A stretch of 64,000 nt of DNA from positions 124,001 to 188,000 of the forward strand of contig JAKOGH010000768.1 in NCBI GenBank assembly GCA_024811115.1, read 5' to 3'. The stretch comes from Terana coerulea. Its lineage: Eukaryota > Basidiomycota > Agaricomycetes > Polyporales > Phanerochaetaceae. Of this stretch, positions 59,438 to 64,000 are shown one piece after another; position 1 is the stretch's first letter, and each line of letters opens with the position of its first letter. The translations under genes were made by a program, and so were the position numbers. Below the pieces are notes generated by a model that saw only the letters and a program-made list of their open reading frames with translations, did no database searches and was not told where the DNA came from.

Positions 59438-60946
59438 TGTGTTGTGCAACGACGAGAAGATGGGGAGATTCAGATGAAGAGGTAAGTAGCTTGGAGCAAA
59501 GACCCACCGACGGGACTCTTTTGGAAAAACATGTCGATTTGTTTCGATTATACACGTGCAGAACATGACGCCGAGCGCACCGTGTTGGCTCGCGTTCGGC
59601 ATTGCTGGGAACATTCCAGCTGTCAACAAGGGTCCTGAATGCAACAGTGCGACCGCCTGAAGGTGCATGTACGGTTTAATATTCGCTTGCTTGCAACCAG
59701 TCGCATGGCAATAGATTAACAGCTTCACGGGAAGCATGATACTAGGTAGCTCCATTCGTGGGCATAGGGGTCGTGTTCTTTGGCGAAGGCGTGCATCCAG
59801 CCCATCTATCGCGGTTCGTTGCATTCATATACTTTCACAACTTCACTGGCTATGAGTCCTCGGTTAAATTCAGTACGCCACTTTTATCAGCGTTGAGCCC
59901 GTACATACCTCGGGTTTCATTAAGTGCACCCATCGTATGCGAAGCCGGAGCGTACCGTGCTGTACGCTACCCTGATGTGGTACCGTTTGAGGGTCGAAGA
60001 TTGGAACAAGCCACCTTCTTCTCGCGTTGCAAGGTGCACAGGGATTTAGCACATAGCATCTAATGCACCACCGGCATGCGCGTGCATGATACAGTTCGTC
60101 CATTCATTCTTAGAACCACTTGTATGACGTGAGTGTGGACATCCATAACCAGTGCATCAGCTCACTGTATTTCTCACTGAACATAAAATTTGCATATCGG
60201 ACTGATGCCGTGACATGGCTCTGCGGTTAATCCGAGTATAGCTGGAGGGTCGTCTACCAGTAAAATGGGTGAATATCGTGAGACTTAAGTGAATAGATGG
60301 TACATACGCAGAGTGGGGGTGGCGCCCCTTCTACGTTTACGATGTAATATAAGCTTCTCAGCATTCACAAACACAGTGTAGGCCAGCTCTGCGTCGTAGT
60401 CACCGGTATAGGCATTGCGGGCAAATGCCGGGAAGCGTGAGGCGGAAGCCTTAACTCATAACCTACTCCTAGTGCGACAGAGCGGCGGCAGGGGGCCGGG
60501 ATGCGCTGTAAGTGCTCTCGGGGGATGTCCAGCAGCACGCACTTGACGCGGGAACGAGCTGAGGCAACCAGACCTTAGGCCTCAGGGCAGATGCAGTAAC
60601 GGCGAGAAAAACCAAAAATGCGACAAAAAGAAATCGGCGTGAGGGGCGCGAGATGTGGGAGGCACGCAAACACGAAGGGGTGTCTGGCACAGAAGGCCGT
60701 CGTGAACGTCGCGCGAGAACGATGCTTGACAGAGAACGCGTACGTGACAGAGTGATCGGGCCATCACTGTCACGCATACAGTCACTTTCGATGTCACAGG
60801 TCGGGGATGCCGTCTGTCCAGCCGAGCGCCTGCAGAAAGAGAGCGATTCTTCTGGTTTAGGTCGGCCTCACTGCTGCTATGACAGTCGCTACATCGGCTA
60901 ATAATTGTACAAATATGTAAGGAAAAATCCCGCAGTGTATCATGCT
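59438..60946. other. Spacer between permease copies 2 and 3
   Basis: About 1.5 kb holding the promoter of copy 2 and the 3' flank of copy 3. A GC-rich patch around 60.47-60.85 kb has open frames of up to 133 codons with no motif; I do not call a gene. Confidence 0.4.
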
Positions 60947-63900
60947 TCAGGTGAACGGGATCCAGTCCAAAATACGTCTCCATCCCCGCCTAGGAGGTAG
61001 GTCCGGCTCTTGATACTCGGGAACGTTCACGACCCATGCCATCTTTTGGCGTAAAGGTGAGTTTCACACTCAATATCTGCGAAGAGTATCTTACCTCGCG
61101 CAAAGGCACCATCTTGGTCTGGTGCACGAGCTTGTATCCAAAGGTGAGGATCAGAAACAACGGCTGAAAAGGATGTCAGCCTACATGTCACCCTTTATGT
61201 TGCACTGCACGCACTATCGGGAGATACAGCGATAGGAACGTGGGGACCAAGCTTGTGTTCCTTTCGGAGGAAGAGACACCTGGGTTGGCTCCCAGACCTT
61301 CGGCTACAAACACGTACGAGCCGCTGATGAACGTTGAACATGCATGTACAGAAGCAATATTACCGATGTGCCAACCGTCATTGTGGAATACATACCACCC
61401 ATTCGTAAGGGTGATAATGGTGCACATGACCAGCGCGTACCAGGCGCACTAATTGCATAGATATCAGACTGGGTACTACGGGATATCTCGGAAAGACTCA
61501 CGTATGGCTGTGCCCAATGTCTTCGGGATTTGATTTGCTCGATTTGCTCCATGATTCTGCGAGACTCTTCTCCTATTGCATTTGAATAGGTGCGCTCCGC
61601 GTATACTGAGCCTTGATGCCAGCTGTATACAGTTTAATACTGAAGGAGGACTGCACTGATCTATGCCAGTCTGTCAACGACGTGAGAACGTACCGAAGGT
61701 ACACAATCAGTATGGCCGCCCAACCAATCATCTGACTTGTGTTGGCCGCGGGATCCAGCTGCTGGTAACCCTACAGAGCATTGGCTGTCAGGCAGAAATA
61801 GCAGAAGCGAAAAAGGACTTACCAGCTGAGCACTGCTTCCGTTGCGCTGGCTCATAAACCCTAGAAGACTCACAGAGGACGACACGACAAGCGTTGCCCA
61901 AGGGATGATGCAAACTCGTTTCTTGGTGTCCTGTGGCTGAAGAGGAGCGTCGTCCACCTGGCTTGAAGATCGAGCTCGCAGCGTGGCATTATCACTACCA
62001 CGACGCAATGATGGCGGCATGGCACTAGACAGCGCCGGAGAGGGCATTTCCGCATTGGATAGCACTGGGGATGACATCTCAATGTCCGGAGTCTTGTCCT
62101 CGCTCCCGATCTCTTTCGGCTCTTCTATCTCCTGTGCCGAGTCCTCCGCCTTCTCCCGGCCATGCGACATACTATAATGAGCCAAGCTCGCAAGAAAGGC
62201 GGGCGCATGGCCGCATCTTGAGAGGAAGAATAGGAAGCGACTGCTGATGTACAAGTTCGCCGCACCAGCTGACCATGCTGAGAATAGCACAGCAGCGTTG
62301 ATGATATGAGAGATCTGTAGTAGAAATGGGATTAGCGGACTGCTGGGGATCGAGACCGAGAGGTCCGAGACTACGCATGGTCCTCACGATTTTGATTCCA
62401 GCTATCTCAAGAGCGATCACGAATGGCGACGAGAACGCAGTCCCATCGTCCAACTGAAGACGCTTGTCGGATTGCGGAACTAGAAGTCCGGCACAAAAAT
62501 GCTGCTGAGGTAGAGTGCCGTGCTATATACACCGCAACAATGAGCCAAAGCCGGCTATCACAGGACCGAGCTGTACGTACATTATCATCCAGACCTCGTG
62601 AAGTGCTTTAGGCGCGTTCTGCAGTACTCCATTTATTTAGCCGCTCAATACTGTGGGAGAATCAGCTTGCCTTCGCCGAATCAACGACTTCATCTGCCAA
62701 CTAAGCATAGAAAAAGCTGAGCGTCCTATAAATCTGAGGGCCATGACATATGAAACTCACAACCCCAGGAATTTCACAGCCGCCATACGAGAAGAATGCC
62801 TGCATCATCACTGCCCAAAATCCCAGGAATCGTCCTCTGGATCCAGTCATGCCCAGGTATGTGCCAGCGAATGGGTGCGACCAGTTCTTGAAGCCGATAT
62901 ACCCCTGGCTACCAACTCCAGCATCCAGTAGGATGCTGATGAAGACTAGGCATGTTGACAATTAAGCTCAAAGGGACAACAAATGAGATGAAACAACGCT
63001 ACCTAGCACGACGATCACGAAGATTTTGAGACTTGATGACCAGAAGGATATCTCACCGACAATGTGAGGCGGGAAACAGTTCACGAGCACGGCTAAGAAG
63101 ATCTATACGTGACAATGAGCAAACGAAGGTCTAGTTTGTGCGTTTCCAGCTTACAAAAATCGCGAGCCAAGCATATGCCCTAAAGCAGTGCTACCTTAGC
63201 TACAGATGGGTGGATGGTCGGAAAGCGTACGTACGAGAAGAAGCTGGTGGCATTCCAGAAGTTGAGTACTCCGACGGATCCTACGGTCTGTGCACCTGTT
63301 GACACCAAGGTATCAGATCGAGTCCTCTGGAAATGTGTTGCATAGAGAATCACTCACTAAGAGAATTTGCCCAACTATACTAGCGACAGATTCAGCCCCA
63401 ACCCAACGGTACCTCTGTACTAAACTCACCCAAAATGTCCAGCCTATGGAGAAGCCCAGCGCAGGGTCAACGTAAAGGTCTGCGAACCCCACAATCCCTC
63501 CAACATTTGGACTAAATGCGGGTATTAGAACGTAACGCAAGCCGGCCTAGACGACGTACAGGAAAGCAGCAATCTCGCATATTGAGATTATCAAACAGTA
63601 GAGCACAGAGCTGATTATTGCATAGCCCAAAAATGCGCCCGATTGGGCCGCCGTTAAACAATGAATCCTAACGGTTGCGACATTAGTCAATAGTTGACAC
63701 TGTCTATATGACACTCCTACGGATGAGCCCAAAAGATGCCTCTGCCGATTGTAGCTCCTGAAGGCAGTCGATGTCAGCGTTTCAAACGAACATCTATCTC
63801 ATAAACAGACCGATTGAAATCATTCCAACTGATTTCAAGAATCAATAAGCCATGTGAGCGGGGTTGAAGCGACGACGGTCACTCACTATGTCGACGAGAC

Positions 63901-64000
63901 AGCTGAGCTGGAAGATCGTTACGTATATTCCTCCATCGCTGTTGAAATTCTTGGATCCTTCCCAGGTGCCTCGCTAGCCTCCGCTTCTCATGGTTTTGCT
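60947..64000 (-). CDS. Amino-acid permease, tandem copy 3 (start beyond window; two frameshifts)
   Basis: The C-tail PPRRGWRRILDWIPFT ends at 60947; the gene runs off the right edge, where the N-tail EKRRLARHLGRIQEFQQRW is still visible but the start codon is not. TM1 reads GATIGRGIF, sharing Arg with copy 2. Two homopolymer changes break the frame: AAAA at 63731-63734 is one base short (would restore FLGSS) and CCC at 63638-63640 is one too long (would restore GPIGAFLGYAIISSVLYC). Later blocks are intact: YVDPALGFSIGWTFW, GYIGFKNWSHPFAGTYLG, FFSYGGCEIPGV, LYISSRFLFFLSRCGHAPA and KSRRHWAQPY. Either a recently silenced copy or base-calling errors. Confidence 0.8.

Noticed and set aside
60469..60983. 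Minus-strand frames of 102 and 133 codons in the permease spacer
   Set aside because: Low-complexity Arg/Ser-rich translation in a GC-rich patch without motif or neighbouring exons.
1..64000. CRISPR arrays, bacterial operons or prophage
   Set aside because: No regularly spaced identical repeats, and all genes carry spliceosomal introns, so the DNA is eukaryotic.

Overview
The window looks like nuclear DNA of a filamentous basidiomycete, most likely an Agaricomycete (wood-decay type; I cannot name the species). The evidence is genes split by many short GT-AG introns of about 46-90 nt, expanded Agaricomycete-type protein kinase families, a secreted GH12 endoglucanase, and fungal versions of TRP4, the AP-2 sigma subunit and UBC1.

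Left edge (1-2.7 kb): a degenerate tandem array with a period near 150 bp, an AT-rich stretch, the 3' end of a Ty1/copia retrotransposon with its LTR, and a 5'-truncated kinase pseudogene. From 2.7 to 7.6 kb I see no convincing gene.

Accessory block (7.6-41 kb): two kinase families interleaved with small helical proteins. Family 1 (TKL-like; copies a-d at 7.65-10.4, 18.1-20.9, 27.8-30.6 and 31.1-34.2 kb) has an N-terminal C2-like beta domain, a long alpha-helical middle and a C-terminal kinase with VxxK, HGDxR and DFG; copy c is broken. Family 2 (Agaricomycete-specific HRDC...MMD kinases, called 'FunK-like' here as a working name; copies at 1.9, 12.2, 24.3 and 36.3 kb) includes one intact kinase, one frameshifted copy, one relic and one apparent pseudokinase. 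Three small coiled-coil genes (10.7, 13.9 and 26.4 kb) sit beside them; two are divergent from a FunK-like gene. At 38.9-40.9 kb lies a C2-helical protein that resembles the N-terminal module of basidiomycete NACHT/NLR proteins but has a Pro/Ser-rich tail where NACHT would be. I infer, without proof, a signalling or cell-death type locus undergoing birth and death of paralogues.

Conserved block (41-52.2 kb): TRP4 (tryptophan synthesis), AP-2 sigma (endocytosis), an F-box-like protein, a ThDP-dependent enzyme with three apparent 1-nt frameshifts, a GH12 endoglucanase and the E2 enzyme UBC1 with its UBA domain.

Right edge (52.3-64 kb): three tandem, same-strand amino-acid permease genes, the last cut by the window end. 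Copies 2 and 3 share an unusual Arg in the first-helix IGxG motif, and copy 3 carries two homopolymer-length frameshifts.
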